Positions 26,641 to 36,744 of a stretch of DNA of 64,000 nt are shown here, piece after piece. The translations under genes were made by a program, and so were the position numbers. This stretch comes from Uliginosibacterium sp. (GTDB taxonomy: Bacteria; Pseudomonadota; Gammaproteobacteria; Burkholderiales; Rhodocyclaceae). The stretch covers positions 248,001 to 312,000 of the forward strand of contig JADKDZ010000007.1 of assembly GCA_016718265.1 (NCBI GenBank), in the 5' to 3' direction. Under the pieces are notes generated by a model. That model was not told the DNA's origin, ran no database searches, and was given only the letters and a program-made list of their open reading frames with translations. Position 1 is the stretch's first letter. The number at the start of each line of letters is the position of its first letter.

Positions 26641-27870
26641 TCAGAGTTCGATGCCGGAAAGCCGTGCCAGGGTAGGAATATCCTTGTCGCCCCGACCGGA
26701 AAGATTCACGACGATAACCTGGTCCCGACGCATGGTTGGCGCCAGCTTTCGTGCATACGCTAGGGCATGGCTGGATTCAAGTGCGGGAATGATTCCCTCA
26801 AAACGACAAAGATCGTGAAAAGCAGCCAGCGCCTCGTCATCATTGATTGCGACGTACTCGGCGCGCCCGACTTCGTTGAGATAACAATGCTCGGGGCCTA
26901 CGCCCGGATAATCCAGCCCAGCCGAGACGGAGTGCGTTTCGATGACCTGACCGTTTTCGTCCTGCATCAGGTTTACGCGCTGACCGTGGAGCACGCCAGG
27001 CTTGGCACCTGTGGTGAGCGGCGCGGCATGCTTGCCGGTTTCCACCCCATGACCACCTGCCTCGACGCCAATCAAACGGACACCTGGCACTTCGATGTAG
27101 GGATAAAAAATACCAATTGCATTCGAGCCGCCGCCAACACAAGCAAGCACTGCATCAGGCTGTCGCCCCAGCTGCTCCGCGCACTGGACCTTGCACTCCT
27201 CACCAATCACCGACTGAAAATCTCGAACCAGACGAGGATAGGGGTGCGGTCCCGCACAGGTGCCTATGATGTAGTACGTCGAATCAACATTGGTCACCCA
27301 ATCGCGCATTGCTTCGTTCATCGCGTCCTTAAGCGTCTTTGATCCGCTTTCGACTGGTACGACTTTGGCACCAAGCAACTTCATCCGGAAAACGTTTGGC
27401 GCTTGGCGCTTAACGTCCTCAGACCCCATATATACGACGCACTCCAGCCCATAGCGCGCTGCGACGGTAGCGGAAGCGACACCATGCTGACCGGCGCCTG
27501 TCTCGGCAATCACACGCTTCTTGCCCATTCGACGAGCCAGCAGGGCCTGACCGATTGTATTGTTAACCTTGTGTGCCCCGGTGTGATTCAGATCTTCTCG
27601 CTTGAGATAGATTTGCGCGCCGCCGAATTCTTCCGACAATCTCCGCGCGTGATAAAGCGGGCTGGGGCGCCCCACATAGTGCTTGAGCTCGTAGTGAAAC
27701 TCCGCCATGAAGGCTGGATCTGCGATCGCTCGTTCGTACTCGGCCCTCAATTCATCCAGTGCGGGAATCAGGGTCTCCGCAACGAAAATCCCGCCAAACT
27801 GACCAAAATGCCCTAAGGCATCGGGCAGGTCATAGGATTGCTCACTGGTTTTTCCGGCCATCTGCATCAC
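26641..27870 (-). CDS. trpB: Tryptophan synthase beta chain
   Basis: This 409-residue PLP enzyme condenses indole with serine. The PLP lysine is in LNHTGAHKVNNTIGQALLA and the catalytic glutamate region is AETGAGQHGVA. The phosphate-binding glycines are CVGGGSNAIGIFYPY. Its first codons overlap the 3' end of trpF by 29 bp; an in-frame ATG at 27861 would shorten the overlap. This is translationally coupled expression of the trp unit. Confidence 0.96.
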   Translation of the reverse strand: MMQMAGKTSEQSYDLPDALGHFGQFGGIFVAETLIPALDELRAEYERAIADPAFMAEFHYELKHYVGRPSPLYHARRLSEEFGGAQIYLKREDLNHTGAHKVNNTIGQALLARRMGKKRVIAETGAGQHGVASATVAARYGLECVVYMGSEDVKRQAPNVFRMKLLGAKVVPVESGSKTLKDAMNEAMRDWVTNVDSTYYIIGTCAGPHPYPRLVRDFQSVIGEECKVQCAEQLGRQPDAVLACVGGGSNAIGIFYPYIEVPGVRLIGVEAGGHGVETGKHAAPLTTGAKPGVLHGQRVNLMQDENGQVIETHSVSAGLDYPGVGPEHCYLNEVGRAEYVAINDDEALAAFHDLCRFEGIIPALESSHALAYARKLAPTMRRDQVIVVNLSGRGDKDIPTLARLSGIEL

Positions 27871-28474
27871 GTACTCCAGCTATAAAGGCATTTATCAATG
27901 CCCGATCCTTAACACCTTTGGACAACTCGACACCACTGCTGACATCCACCGCCCAAGGCCGCACCAACCTGATGGCTTCGCCGACATTCTCCGGCGTCAA
28001 ACCGCCAGCCAACACAAGCGGACGATCAAACCGGGAGGGAAGCAAGCGCCAGTCAAAAGCATGACCGCCACCGCCGTAGCCATCGACCCACGCATCAACC
28101 AACAAGCCGCACGCGCTCGGATAACGGGCCGCGTAGTCTAACAGATCAAAACCCTGCCTAACCCGGGCAGCTTTCAGATAGGCCCTGCCAAAGGACTCAC
28201 AGTAGGCAGCCTCTTCCTCGCCATGAAACTGCAGCAGACTGATTGGCATTGCAGAGAGAACGTCCTGAACGTGCGAGGTAGACGCATTCACAAAGAGGCC
28301 GACTATGCTCACAAACGGCGGCACCACCGCACAGAGTTTCACCGCCTGTTCGATATCGACGGCGCGGGGACTTGACGGGTAAAAGACCAGCCCAATCGCG
28401 TCCGCGCCGGCTTCCACAGCGGCCTTGACGTCGTCGACACGCGTCAAGCCACAGATTTTTGTTCGAGTGCGCAT
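27842..28474 (-). CDS. trpF: Phosphoribosylanthranilate isomerase
   Basis: This 210-residue TIM-barrel enzyme carries out step 3 of tryptophan synthesis. Catalytic Cys is in RTKICGLTRVDD and catalytic Asp in VDAWVDGYGGGG. The phosphate-binding ends are LVLAGGLTPENVGEAI and VDVSSGVELSKGVKD. It is 3 bp after the truA stop, so transcription from truA probably continues into the trp genes. Confidence 0.95.
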   Translation of the reverse strand: MRTRTKICGLTRVDDVKAAVEAGADAIGLVFYPSSPRAVDIEQAVKLCAVVPPFVSIVGLFVNASTSHVQDVLSAMPISLLQFHGEEEAAYCESFGRAYLKAARVRQGFDLLDYAARYPSACGLLVDAWVDGYGGGGHAFDWRLLPSRFDRPLVLAGGLTPENVGEAIRLVRPWAVDVSSGVELSKGVKDRALINAFIAGVRDADGRKNQ

Positions 28475-28477
28475 GGG

Positions 28478-29278
28478 TTAGTCAGAGGCAGGCACAAACA
28501 GCGGCGCGATGATACGCCCATCACCCGGCAAGTTCCACCCAGGCGGGTACGTGACGCCGCACAAATAGAGCCCGTCAGGTGAAAAGGTGGGCGGCGAGGC
28601 GGTACGATCCCGCTGTGCCAACAGGGTCGCCATGGTTGAGGGACTGCCGCCCCCTTTGCCAATGAATACCAGCGCGCCGACAAGATTGCGAATCATGTGG
28701 TGCAGGAATGCGTTAGCCTCAAAATCAAAGATCACCCAGTCCTGCTGACGGTACACGCTCGCGCGCAACATTGTCCGGACAGGCGATTTCGCTTGGCAAC
28801 CCGCGGCCCGAAATGCCGAAAAATCGTGCTCCCCCAGAATTGTCCGCACCGCAAGCGCCATGCTGTCAACATTCAGGGGGGCATGAAACCACCCCACTCG
28901 GCGGCTCAACAACGCCGGGCGAACCGGACGGTTCAACAAAAGATAGCGATACATCCGGGTTTGTGCCGAAAAGCGCGCATGAAAATCCGGACCGACCTCT
29001 CTCGCCCAGGTAACCGCGACGCTATCCGGCAGGTTCGCATTCACGCCACGCACCCATGCGCTCGTAGGGCGCGTCACGCCTGCATCGAAATGAACGACTT
29101 GTGCACTGGCATGCACCCCGGTATCTGTCCGTCCAGCGCAAACGAGCTCAATCGGTGCGCCAGCAATTTTACTCACAGCCACCTGCAAGACATCTTGCAC
29201 CGTGCGCCCATGCGGCTGAGTCTGCCAACCTTCATATTGACTTCCGCAGTACTCGACCCCCAGCGCTATCCTCACCAT
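28478..29278 (-). CDS. truA: tRNA pseudouridine(38-40) synthase
   Basis: This 266-residue enzyme modifies U38-U40 in the tRNA anticodon arm. The start ATG at 29278 is chosen because MVRIALGVEYCGSQYEGWQ is the family N-terminus. A longer frame to 29413 is only an upstream extension over the preceding gene. The catalytic aspartate is in CAGRTDTGVHASAQVVHFD. Other motifs are NLVGALVFIGKGG and LCGVTYP. The start overlaps the upstream membrane-protein stop by 7 bp. The order fimV-truA-trpF is common in Betaproteobacteria. Confidence 0.95.
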   Translation of the reverse strand: MVRIALGVEYCGSQYEGWQTQPHGRTVQDVLQVAVSKIAGAPIELVCAGRTDTGVHASAQVVHFDAGVTRPTSAWVRGVNANLPDSVAVTWAREVGPDFHARFSAQTRMYRYLLLNRPVRPALLSRRVGWFHAPLNVDSMALAVRTILGEHDFSAFRAAGCQAKSPVRTMLRASVYRQQDWVIFDFEANAFLHHMIRNLVGALVFIGKGGGSPSTMATLLAQRDRTASPPTFSPDGLYLCGVTYPPGWNLPGDGRIIAPLFVPASD

Positions 29279-29898
29279 ACGCACAGCCCGAACGCCACGA
29301 GACATATCAGAACGATCAAGACCAGATCCAAAACCGAGGCGCGCATCAACTGACAGGAGACCGTCACCACACTGACTTCCGACGGTCCTCGCCCACGCAG
29401 GAAATCGCGCCAATCAAGCGTGGACTCTTCGACATACTCAAGCACCAAACGCAATCGGATCGCCAGGCGCTCCCGCGGCAAACCAAGTAGCGCAAAGGGC
29501 TTTGCCAAAAGATACAAGCTGCTCACCCATTGATCCAGCGACAAGGCTTCTTGCAGACACGCAACAACCGCCGCAACCGTAAGCAAGCGCAAGAGAGGCG
29601 ATACGGCAAGACGAAAACCATCATATGTGGGACTGAGTGCCTCCAGTCCAGGCAGTACCTGGATACCCGGAGTCTGCCAGGCGAACAAGACCACGATCGC
29701 CAGAGCGACATAACGCAAGCGCCGCAGCACCTTAAGATAGTGTTGGCGTGCCCGCCAAAGCGCTAAGACTACGCCGATGCCTGCCAGACCATACAGATAT
29801 GGAGGCTCGGTTAACTGGGAGAGAAATACAAAAAAAAACCCGGCCGTCACAAGAACGGCCGGATGTCTTTGCTTCAGCGTAAACACGTTCGCCAGCAA
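29272..29898 (-). CDS. Integral membrane protein, possibly EcfT/CbiQ-like
   Basis: This 208-codon frame has about five hydrophobic segments (AVLVTAGFFFVFLSQL, LYGLAGIGVVLALW, RYVALAIVVLFAW, LLRLLTVAAVVACLQ, LDLVLIVLICLVAFGLCVW) and a cytoplasmic RERLAIRLRLVLEYVEE. The arrangement faintly recalls the T component of energy-coupling-factor transporters, but I cannot confirm this. The start is uncertain: the intrinsic terminator at 29830-29863 falls inside the first ~23 codons, so translation may begin later at a non-ATG codon. It lies between fimV and truA, overlapping truA by 7 bp. Confidence 0.6.
   Translation of the reverse strand: MLANVFTLKQRHPAVLVTAGFFFVFLSQLTEPPYLYGLAGIGVVLALWRARQHYLKVLRRLRYVALAIVVLFAWQTPGIQVLPGLEALSPTYDGFRLAVSPLLRLLTVAAVVACLQEALSLDQWVSSLYLLAKPFALLGLPRERLAIRLRLVLEYVEESTLDWRDFLRGRGPSEVSVVTVSCQLMRASVLDLVLIVLICLVAFGLCVW
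29830..29863 (-). terminator. Intrinsic terminator downstream of fimV
   Basis: On the minus strand CCGGCCGT and ACGGCCGG form the stem with a 7-nt loop, followed by GTTTTTTTTTG. It is 44 bp after the fimV stop and ends the fimV transcript. It also lies within the annotated 5' part of the next frame, which is unusual. Confidence 0.85.
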
Positions 29899-29906
29899 GC
29901 CGATAA

Positions 29907-32793
29907 TCAGGCCCCCAAGCGCTGCATCATGGCGCGTGCCTCATCCTTCTGGACAGCACTCCCGTCACTTACCACTTCTTCAAGCAGCTCACGAGCACCT
30001 TCGACATCACCCATTTCTTCATAGGCTCTTGCCAATTCAAGCTTCGTTGTGACTTCATCATTCACATCAATGCTGTCACCGATATCCGGCAGATCACCCA
30101 ACTCGGCCATTGCAGGCGGCGCGACCGAAGTTGTCTTTGATACAGCCGCAGACGGCGCATGCAGGTTGACACTCGACAAATCCAGTGCCGGCTTCTGCGA
30201 ATCGTCACTCAGCTCGAAGTCGAAATCGAGCAGACTCCCTTCAAAGTTGGTCTTCTCCAGATCGACTTCCGCGAGAGCACCTTGGTTTGCGCTCTCGATG
30301 CCTACATCCGCATCGCTCTGGTCCTCAACCGCAACAACCGGTTCAACATATTTTGGTTGAGATGGTGCGGGCTTTGGCGCGGGAGCAGGTGCTGCGACAG
30401 GGGGCTCAAGCTCATCATCGAGACCAATATCGAATTCCAGCGGCGTTTCCTGAGCGATATCCACTTCGGGCTCTGACAAAGCAGGCTGCACAGGGGCTGC
30501 CGCCAATTCTTCGCGGGGCTCGATGCGAGTGGGCAAGTCCTCAACCTCTGGCGAATCCAGATCCAGATTGAAATCCAGGTTCAGGCTGTCCGACACCGAC
30601 GATGTGCCAATATCCTGAGGCAGATCAACCACGATTGGCATGTCACCAGCGCCGGTCGTCGTTGAGAGCTGATTGATGTCCCCAGGAACGGTCCAAGTGG
30701 AGCGCATCTGCGAGACATTATTAGTCCCGAAGCTCACCGGAGCTTCGTCTATCGGAGCCTCGGCTGCTGCCACCGCGGCCGAAAGGGACGAGGCAGACAA
30801 GTCCACCACAGGCACCTCAGCCACCACCGGCGCTACCGCAGCGGGCACAGCCTTGCTGGCGCCGAACAGGGGATTGGACGGGTCAATCTGCTGACCAAGC
30901 GCAACCGCTTTGGCCCAGTCGTCACCCGATCCACCCGTACGCACATGAAGGTCCGCAGCAATATTCTCGAATTGCTTCACGCTGCGTCTGGCGGCGTAAA
31001 TCTCAAGCAGCTTCAGATAAATCGCGTTCCGGCCAGGGTCGGTCTTGAGTGCGTCAAGCAGGATTTCCTCTGCCTGCGCATCACGTCCGTAAGCCATATA
31101 CACGTCAGCCTCTGCAACAGGATCGACGCCTTCGTCCGCGTCAATCGCCGACATGCCAGATTGGCTGAAATCCGTGTGCAGCAAACTGGTACCACCGGTA
31201 TCGATGGTTTGACCAACCGCGTTGCCGAATACTGAATTCGGGCTCGTAGTTGAGACTTCACTCAGCTGCGAAAGGCCCTCATTCGCTTTCTTGCGCTTGC
31301 GCTGCTTCATCCAGAAGTAGCCGCCACCCAAGGCAACCAGACCCAGGCCGAGAAGCGGCCAAGGATTCGTCCCCTCGTCCTGACCCTCCGGACGGAATAC
31401 CTCGTCAGGCTGTGCAGCCGGTACAGCCTTTGGCGGCGATGCCTCGACCACAGGCTCCGAGACTGCAGCGGTCTCAACGACAGGAGCCGACACTTCCGCC
31501 ACGATTGGAGAAGCCTCTACGACAGGAGGCGTTTTAAGCTCTTCTGCCGGCTGCGACTGAACAACAGCAGGTTTCTCTTCCGCTTTCTTGACGTTCTTGG
31601 CGTCTGCTTTGGCCAGTCTCAAGGCTTCATCTGCCTTGCGCTGAGCCTCTGCGGCGAGCTGGCTCTTCAACTCAACCAGCTTCTTCAGTTCTTCAATCTG
31701 TTTTCTTGAGATCTTCGGCACGGGAGTTCGCTTCCTCCACCGCCTTGTTACGCGTTGCCAGTTCGTCCTGCAGGGCCTTCAACTGGGTTTTCGAACCCGC
31801 GTCATCGCTTGCGGCGCTCGCCTTGCCACCCGCTTTGCCAGCCTGAGTAGCCGTCACGGTTACGGTATTCTTCTGCGCTGACTGACCAGAGTTATTTTCA
31901 ACTACTTTCGGCTCAACTTTGCCGGAAGAGCTTTGACCTGTCGCGTCATCTTTGGCCGGTTTCTCTGCAGCGCTCTTGCCGACTTTCTCGCGGTAAGCGT
32001 CAAAATTCGCAGCCTTGAGAACGACTTTGCGCGCTTCTCGCGGAGCCAGCTGCCGCGTTTCTTCGGCGTCCGGCACGCGCAATACCTTACCTGCGCGCAG
32101 ACGATTGATATTGCCGCCAACGAAGGCATCAGAGTTCGCCTTGAACAGCGCAGCAAGCATCTGCTCCTGGCTGACTTCGACCGGCTTGACCTCAGCTGCC
32201 ACCTTGTTGAGCGTATCACCGCGTTTCACCGTGTAGCCGTCGCCCGGATCACGCGGTTCGCGCGGCTCCGATTTCTCGACGAGCACGGGCTCCTTGGCCC
32301 GCTTGGTGGAGCCACTCGACTTCGTCGCAACGCTCTCCAGCGGTTTGACGACCGGCTCTTCGACCGGCACGACGGCTTTTTGCCCCTCAGGATGCTCAGG
32401 CGTCGGATCCAGCAGGAAGGTGTACTCCCGCAACAATCTGCCGCCTGCCCAATTCAATTCAAGAAGCATATCAACGAAAGGCTCGCTGAATGGCTTATGA
32501 GAGGTGATTTTGAGCACTGCGCCTTTGTCCGCGCGTCTCTCGACAGTCATCCGCACAGCAGAAAACGACCCCGAGTACTCAATATTCGCGCGCTGAAACG
32601 CATCGGGCGACGCGACTTTTGCCGTCATCGTTTCGATTTCTTCCGCGGAGGCAGAAATCTCCACCTCGGCGCGCAAGGGCTGACCCAAGGCGCTCAATAC
32701 ATTGATACGGCCAAGTCCTGCAGCGCCAGCGCCCCCGGAGAAGGCCAACATCATCGCTGCAACCAGAGAGCTACGAAGCATTGGTGTTTTCAT
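29907..32793 (-). pseudogene. fimV: FimV-like LysM/TPR protein, split by a single-base frameshift
   Basis: Two frames (31693-32793 and 29907-31721) together give about 960 residues of FimV. They comprise a signal peptide, an N-terminal FimV domain (LGRINVLSALGQPLRAEVEI), a LysM segment (YTVKRGDTLNKVAAEVKPVE), a coiled coil, a membrane segment (WPLLGLGLVALGGGYFWM), and a long acidic region with TPR. The C-terminal FimV domain is EVTTKLELARAYEEMGDVEG. The break is at AAGAAAACAG near 31698: removing one A gives EDLKKQIEELKKLVEL. FimV organises the cell pole and type IV pili. It is either a sequence error in an A-run or a real inactivation. Confidence 0.9.
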
Positions 32794-33022
32794 ATTTATT
32801 ACGAATGGCGCTGACCGCTACCACCGTCTCTTAGAGTTAGAGATGTAAGATCAAAATAACATCAACAAGTTATCGTCGCAAGCTAATGCTTTTCTTGAGT
32901 ATCACTTAGCCGACGGACGAGCACTCAAAAAAACAACAGTCGCGTAAAAACCCCGAATTTGAAAAACTCACAAGCAAGACTGCAAAACGGTCCGATTCTG
33001 TACAAATACTGAAAATACACAA
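32794..33022. other. fimV promoter region and asd downstream region
   Basis: No gene is supported in the 277 bp between fimV and asd. The part nearest fimV (32830-33010) is clearly AT-rich, with runs such as AAAAAAACAACAG near 32928, and probably holds the fimV promoter. I could not choose one -35/-10 pair with confidence. Confidence 0.4.
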
Positions 33023-33045
33023 GGGCAGCCGACAATCGGCTGCCC
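33023..33045 (-). terminator. Probable terminator of asd
   Basis: GGGCAGCCGA (33023-33032) and TCGGCTGCCC (33036-33045) form a 10-bp stem with a 3-nt loop. On the minus strand it is followed by TTGTGTATTTTC. It is 25 bp after the asd stop. Confidence 0.7.
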
Positions 33046-33070
33046 GGAGACCCGCATGAACACTAACCCA

Positions 33071-34196
33071 TCAGGCTTCGAGCACGATCCGGAGCATGCG
33101 CCGGAGAGGCTCTGCGGCACCCCATAGCAACTGATCGCCCACCGTAAAGGCTGCCAGGTACTCTCCGCCCATGGCCATCTTGTGAAGACGGCCCACCGGC
33201 ACGTGAAGTCGCCCGGTGACCGCGTTGGGCGCCAATTCGCGCTCAGAGATTCTCGCGTTCATTCGGGATGACGCGCACCCAGTCGTTGGCGCTAGCCAGA
33301 ATGCTGTGAATCTCATCCAACGGTACATCCTGGCGCAACTTGATCGTCAGCGCCTGGCTGTGGCAGCGCATGGCGCCGATGCGCACGCACAGGCCATCAA
33401 TCGGCACCGAACCTGCAGAACGGAACGCAGGCTTGCCGAGGATCTTGTTGCACTCGGCCCCACCCTTCCACTCTTCCTTGCTCTGACCATGCTCGTAGGG
33501 CACGTCGATCCAGGGAATCAGGCTGCCAGCCAGCGGCACGCCACGGAAATTCTTCACCGGCATCTCGGCGGAACGCATGGTCTCCGCCACCTTGCGATCG
33601 ATTTCGAGAATCGCTGACGCGGGATCGGCCAACAGATCGGCTACAGACGCATGGATCGCCCCCATCTGGGCGATCAGCTCGCGCATGTTTTGCGCGCCCG
33701 CGCCCGAGGCGGCCTGATAGGTCATCGAGCTCGCCCACTCCACCATATCGTTCTGGAACAAGCCGCCCAGCGCCATCAGCATGAGGCTGACCGTGCAGTT
33801 GCCGCCAATGTAGTTCTTGACGCCACGCGCCAAACCATCCTGGATCACGTTCTTGTTGACCGGATCAAGAATGATGATCGCGTCGTCCTTCATCCGCAGG
33901 CTGGAGGCGGCATCAATCCAGTACCCTTGCCAACCTGTCGCGCGCAGTTGCGGGAAGATCTCGTTGGTGTAGTCGCCACCCTGACAGGTGATGATGACAT
34001 CCATCCGGCGCAGGTCATCTATGGACTTCGCGTCTTTCAGCGCAGCGCCGCCGCCCTCGGCTGGGCCTTCTCCACCGACGTTCGAGGTGGTGAAGAACAC
34101 CGGCTCGATCAGCGCAAAATCCCTTTCCTCACGCATGCGCTGCATGAGCACCGAACCGACCATGCCGCGCCAGCCAACAATACCTACTCGCTTCAT
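33071..34196 (-). pseudogene. asd: Aspartate-semialdehyde dehydrogenase, one frameshift near the C-terminus
   Basis: The enzyme makes aspartate semialdehyde for lysine/DAP, threonine and methionine. The start ATG at 34196 gives MKRVGIVGWRGMVGSVL. The catalytic Cys is in IGGNCTVSLMLMALGG and the active-site His region is RIGAMRCHSQALTIKL. The main frame stops at 33243 after IPNEREN. The family continuation ISERELAPNAVTG...GEYLAAFTVGDQLLWGAAEP is in another frame down to 33071. Dropping one A in GAGAATCTC near 33252 restores a 374-residue protein of normal length. Because asd is normally essential, a sequence error is the likeliest explanation. Confidence 0.92.
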
Positions 34197-34419
34197 TTTG
34201 CTTACCTTTTCCTGGAATGTCTCCGCTCGTCGTTCGTCCTGTCTCCGCCGCCGCGGAGACCCAAGCGACGCGACAGGACTAAACCGTCGTCGTGGTTTTT
34301 GTCGACAGGGTCGTGGTCGAAGGGGTGGTTGCAGCAGAACGAACAAAGACCTCCGCCGCGCGGAAGCCTTCGCCGAAAACAAACGGGAGGAAGTTCTGCT
34401 GCATCCCCTTACAGCCCCA
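34197..34419. other. leuB-asd intergenic region
   Basis: It is GC-rich with several short inverted repeats (for example GTCTCCGC near 34241 and GCGGAGAC near 34254) but no gene or clear terminator. It probably holds the asd promoter and leader. Confidence 0.35.
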
Positions 34420-35493
34420 TCAGAGCGCGGCGATCACCGCATCGCCCATCTCGCGCGTACCGACGCGCTTCGTACCTTCTTCCCAGATATCGCCTGTGCG
34501 CAACCCGGACGCCAGCACTTTCTTGACGGCGTTTTCGATGCGAACGGCCGCCGCTTCGTTGTTGCCGCTGTAGCGCAACATCATCGCGGCAGACAGGATC
34601 GTTGCCAGCGGATTGGCCACGCCCTTGCCGGCGATATCCGGCGCCGAACCATGGCTCGGCTCATACATGCCCTTGTTGTTCTGATCCAGCGAGGCCGACG
34701 GCAGCATGCCGATCGAGCCGGTCAGCATCGAAGCCTCATCCGACAGGATGTCGCCGAACATATTGCCGGTCACCATCACATCGAACTGCTTCGGCGCGCG
34801 CACCAGTTGCATGGCGGCGTTATCGACCAGCATGTGCGAGAGCTCGACGTCCGGATAATCCTTCGACACCTCGATCATCACGTCACGCCACAGCTGGGTC
34901 GTTTCCAGCACGTTCATCTTGTCGATCGAGCAGACCTTCTTGTTGCGCTTCTGCGCCGCCTGGAAGGCCACATGACCGATGCGACGAATCTCGTCCTCGT
35001 TGTAGATCATGGTGTTGCGGCCCACACGCTTGCCGTCTTCGGTGGTGATGCCACGCGGCTCGCCAAAGTAGATGCAGCCCGTCAGCTCGCGCACTATCAG
35101 GATGTCCAGCCCTGCAACCACCTCTGGCTTCAGCGTGGACGCGTTCGCCAGTTCGGGGTACAGGATCGCCGGGCGCAGGTTGGCGAACAGGTTCAGATCC
35201 TTGCGGATGCCCAGCAGGCCACGTTCGGGGCGCTGCGGACGCGGCAGCACATCCCACTTAGGGCCGCCCACGGCGCCGAGCAGCACGGCATCGGCCGCAC
35301 GCGCGATCTTCTGGGTCGCTTCCGGGTAAGGCGAGCCGGTCGCATCCACCGCGCAGCCGCCCAGCTGCGCATACTCCAGCTCGAACTTCAGCCCGTCAGT
35401 TTTGAGCGCTTCCAGCACACGCACCGCTTCCGCGATGATCTCGACGCCAATCCCGTCGCCGGGCAGAACACAGATCTTCATCTTCACATCCAA
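34420..35493 (-). CDS. leuB: 3-isopropylmalate dehydrogenase
   Basis: This 357-residue NAD-dependent enzyme carries out leucine synthesis step 3. Motifs are MKICVLPGDGIGVEI (so the ATG at 35481 is an alternative start), LLGAVGGPKWD, RELTGCIYFGEPRG and the metal/NAD site NMFGDILSDEASMLTGSIGMLPSAS, followed by YEPSHGSAPDIAGKG. Length is standard. It lies upstream of asd in the same direction, an order frequent in Betaproteobacteria. leuC and leuD are not in the window. Confidence 0.96.
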   Translation of the reverse strand: MDVKMKICVLPGDGIGVEIIAEAVRVLEALKTDGLKFELEYAQLGGCAVDATGSPYPEATQKIARAADAVLLGAVGGPKWDVLPRPQRPERGLLGIRKDLNLFANLRPAILYPELANASTLKPEVVAGLDILIVRELTGCIYFGEPRGITTEDGKRVGRNTMIYNEDEIRRIGHVAFQAAQKRNKKVCSIDKMNVLETTQLWRDVMIEVSKDYPDVELSHMLVDNAAMQLVRAPKQFDVMVTGNMFGDILSDEASMLTGSIGMLPSASLDQNNKGMYEPSHGSAPDIAGKGVANPLATILSAAMMLRYSGNNEAAAVRIENAVKKVLASGLRTGDIWEEGTKRVGTREMGDAVIAAL

Positions 35494-35588
35494 TAAAAAG
35501 TGGAAACCGAATTCGCCGAAGCCTCAGACCGGCCCCGAAAAGTCAAGATTATACGGGGCTTCTGCCCTTGCAGCCGAGCCGTTCGCAC

Positions 35589-36731
35589 TCAGTCCGCATT
35601 CTTCAGCCCTCGCCAAAGCACCAGACCGCCAGCCAGCGCCAGGACCGAGCTACAGGTAAACGCCCACCCTGCCCCCAGGCTCACCCACAGCCAGCCGCTG
35701 CTGAAGCTGCCGATGATGCCGCCGGCACCATAAGAAATACTGCTGAACCATGCCTGCCCCTGCGCCTGATGGGCGTCGCCAAACCAGCGGTGAATCGCAC
35801 TCACCGCCGCCAGATGGCACAAGCCGAAGGTAGCGCCGTGCAGACACTGCGCCAGCACCATCACCACCGGATAGTCGACACACCAACCGATCACCGCAAA
35901 ACGCAACACGCCGCAGCCAAAGGCAAACATGAACAGGTGCCGCAAGGAGAATCGCTTCATCACACGATGCCCACGCGCCATGAGCACGATCTCGGCCAGC
36001 ACGCCCAGGGTCCACATCATCCCCGCAACGGTTTTGCTATACCCCGCCCCCACCAGGTGAATCGTGTAGAACACGTAGAGCGTGCCGTGGGCAGCCGTCA
36101 TCAGCATGACGCCGATCAGCACGGCCAGCACCTCGCGCCGGCGCAAGATCTCCATGACCGACGAGCCGTGGCTGCGCGGCGCCATCGCCGCATCCGGCAT
36201 GCAGAACGCGCAGCCGGCCGTTGCCATCAGCATCGCCAGACCACCCCAGTACACCCACTGGATACTGGCACGCTCCAGCCACCACCCCATCAACAGCACG
36301 GCAACCACGAAGCCTACCGAGCCCCACAGGCGAACCTGCCCGTAGCGACCAGACTCCTTGCCCAGGTGCGCCAGCAGCAGCGCCTCGGTCAGCGGCCCCT
36401 GCGCGGCCCAGAAGAAGCCCATGCAGGCGAGCGCCGCGATTAACGGCCAGACGCCGCCATCCCAGATCAGGGTGGCGAAAGCCGACGCCGACAGAACCGC
36501 CGCGAGGCGAACGATGGGCGTTCGCTTGCCAAGGTGGTCCGCCAACATGCCCCAAGGCGCCGGCGCCAGCAGGCGCACGACCTGGAGAATTGCCATCAGC
36601 ATGCCGATCTGCTCGGACCCGTAACCCTTGTGTTGCAGGTACAGGCCAAAGAAGGGCATGTAGATGCCCATGAACGCGAAGTAGGAAAAGAAGTACGCCG
36701 CCAGGCGGCGGAAGGGGATCGCTTGAGTCAC
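35589..36731 (-). CDS. MFS transporter (HcaT/MFS_1-like)
   Basis: This ~380-residue major facilitator has 12 predicted membrane segments. It starts at a GTG (36731) giving VTQAIPFRRLAAYFFSYFAF. The frame to 36857 runs back over aroC. FMGIYMPFFGLYLQHKGYGS and RLWGSVGFVVAVLLMGWWLE match the MFS_1-like (phenylpropionate/nucleoside permease) group. The substrate is unknown. It starts 14 bp after aroC, so it is probably co-transcribed with it. Confidence 0.85.
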   Translation of the reverse strand: MTQAIPFRRLAAYFFSYFAFMGIYMPFFGLYLQHKGYGSEQIGMLMAILQVVRLLAPAPWGMLADHLGKRTPIVRLAAVLSASAFATLIWDGGVWPLIAALACMGFFWAAQGPLTEALLLAHLGKESGRYGQVRLWGSVGFVVAVLLMGWWLERASIQWVYWGGLAMLMATAGCAFCMPDAAMAPRSHGSSVMEILRRREVLAVLIGVMLMTAAHGTLYVFYTIHLVGAGYSKTVAGMMWTLGVLAEIVLMARGHRVMKRFSLRHLFMFAFGCGVLRFAVIGWCVDYPVVMVLAQCLHGATFGLCHLAAVSAIHRWFGDAHQAQGQAWFSSISYGAGGIIGSFSSGWLWVSLGAGWAFTCSSVLALAGGLVLWRGLKNAD

Positions 36732-36744
36732 GCGTTGGGTTCGA

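Noticed and set aside
33071..34196. asd as a genuine pseudogene
   Set aside because: The gene is normally essential and the single-base shift leaves a perfectly conserved tail, so a sequence error is more likely.
34988..35496. Long antisense frames opposite leuB, gltX, TrkA-type channel and other GC-rich genes
   Set aside because: They lie wholly opposite well-supported genes and show the repetitive R/A/G/H composition typical of shadow frames.
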